A DNA stretch of 47,731 bases. It comes from an uncultured Oscillospiraceae bacterium. GTDB taxonomy: Bacteria; Bacillota; Clostridia; Oscillospirales; Oscillospiraceae. The DNA lies in NCBI GenBank assembly GCA_910584835.1, contig CAJUEG010000011.1, positions 1-47,731 of the forward strand. Direction: 5' to 3'. A program made the position numbers and the translations under genes. The notes below the pieces were generated by a model that was given only the letters and a program-made list of their open reading frames with translations, did no database searches and was not told the origin of the DNA. How positions within the stretch are numbered: the stretch's first letter is position 1; every line of letters begins with the position of its first letter. Shown in pieces: positions 47,598-47,731 of the stretch.

Positions 47598-47731
47598 CTA
47601 TTTCTTCCCCGGGTCGTAGGCCACCACCGTGCGCCGGTTGGGCTCGGTGCCGGTGGAAAAGGTGGACACGCCGGGGTAGTCCTGGAGGGCGGTGTGGATC
47701 ACGTGCCGCTCGTAGGCGTTCATGGCCTCCA
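47598..47731 (-). CDS. jag: RNA-binding protein Jag/KhpB, C-terminal R3H end (start outside window)
   Basis: Read from the right edge, the frame gives EAMNAYERHVIHTALQDYP, then VSTFSTGTEPNRRTVVAYDP and a stop after GKK. This is the R3H domain of Jag (SpoIIIJ-associated, KhpB), a KH-R3H RNA-binding protein that acts with KhpA in Gram-positive bacteria. In most Firmicutes it follows yidC and precedes mnmE; here the next genes are the XRE cassette. Confidence 0.88.
   Translation of the reverse strand, partial: EAMNAYERHVIHTALQDYPGVSTFSTGTEPNRRTVVAYDPGKK

Overview
The window is a GC-rich chromosomal segment from a Gram-positive anaerobe of the class Clostridia, most likely the Oscillospiraceae (Flavonifractor / Pseudoflavonifractor / Lawsonibacter-like gut bacteria). 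The evidence is the Firmicutes-type gene orders (darA-holB-ricT, miaA-hfq, yggS-sepF-divIVA, rplU-prp-rpmA with a cleavable L27 leader, hemZ, jag), frequent TTG/GTG starts behind strong Shine-Dalgarno sequences, and an integrated Tn4451-like element. The genus is an inference. No rRNA, tRNA or CRISPR array was seen.

Layout. 1-1442: 3' end of ileS. 1553-3651: a translationally coupled ECF sigma factor and membrane-anchored serpin. 3814-7859: ricT, holB, darA, an ornithine/lysine/arginine decarboxylase-family gene and a Nudix hydrolase, all on the minus strand. 7922-10399: a tandem PII-like protein with a tandem DUF1538 membrane protein. 10618-13494: galM and a split transketolase. 13896-18119: PBP2, mreD and miaB on the minus strand. 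18342-20709: an FAD oxidoreductase and a YhfC-type membrane protein behind a MerR-type promoter. 20968-27031: a His-tailed DMT transporter, miaA, hfq, a HlyD-like protein, yggS, sepF and divIVA on the plus strand. 27106-27877: a divergent small gene/XRE pair. 27930-31061: gap, a lipoprotein gene and a ClC channel gene.

About 31366-38845 is an accessory element: XRE regulator, small ORF, tnpV, a cargo of lipoprotein / ECF sigma / anti-sigma, a MobV-type oriT, MobV relaxase (tnpZ-like), tnpW-like gene and a large serine recombinase (tnpX-like). It is mobilizable rather than self-transmissible, since no transfer apparatus is present. It lies just beyond an array of 135-bp repeats attached to the 3' end of obgE. 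39132-45204 returns to core genes (obgE, GNAT, two small genes, rpmA-prp-rplU, hemZ, MBL hydrolase). 45433-47395 is a visibly AT-richer cassette of three exported or anchored proteins and a membrane-tethered XRE regulator, followed by the 3' end of jag.

The most interesting signals are: (i) the sigma/serpin pair, which looks like a protease-sensing sigma/anti-sigma switch; (ii) an interspersed intergenic element with one conserved architecture and hairpin arms that change together between copies, starting at or just after stop codons; (iii) the doubled PII / doubled DUF1538 pair; (iv) the sigma/anti-sigma/lipoprotein cargo carrying three copies of one extracellular domain; (v) a duplicated miaA start that now forms a short coupled leader ORF; (vi) a textbook 19-bp-spacer MerR promoter with no MerR gene in the window.
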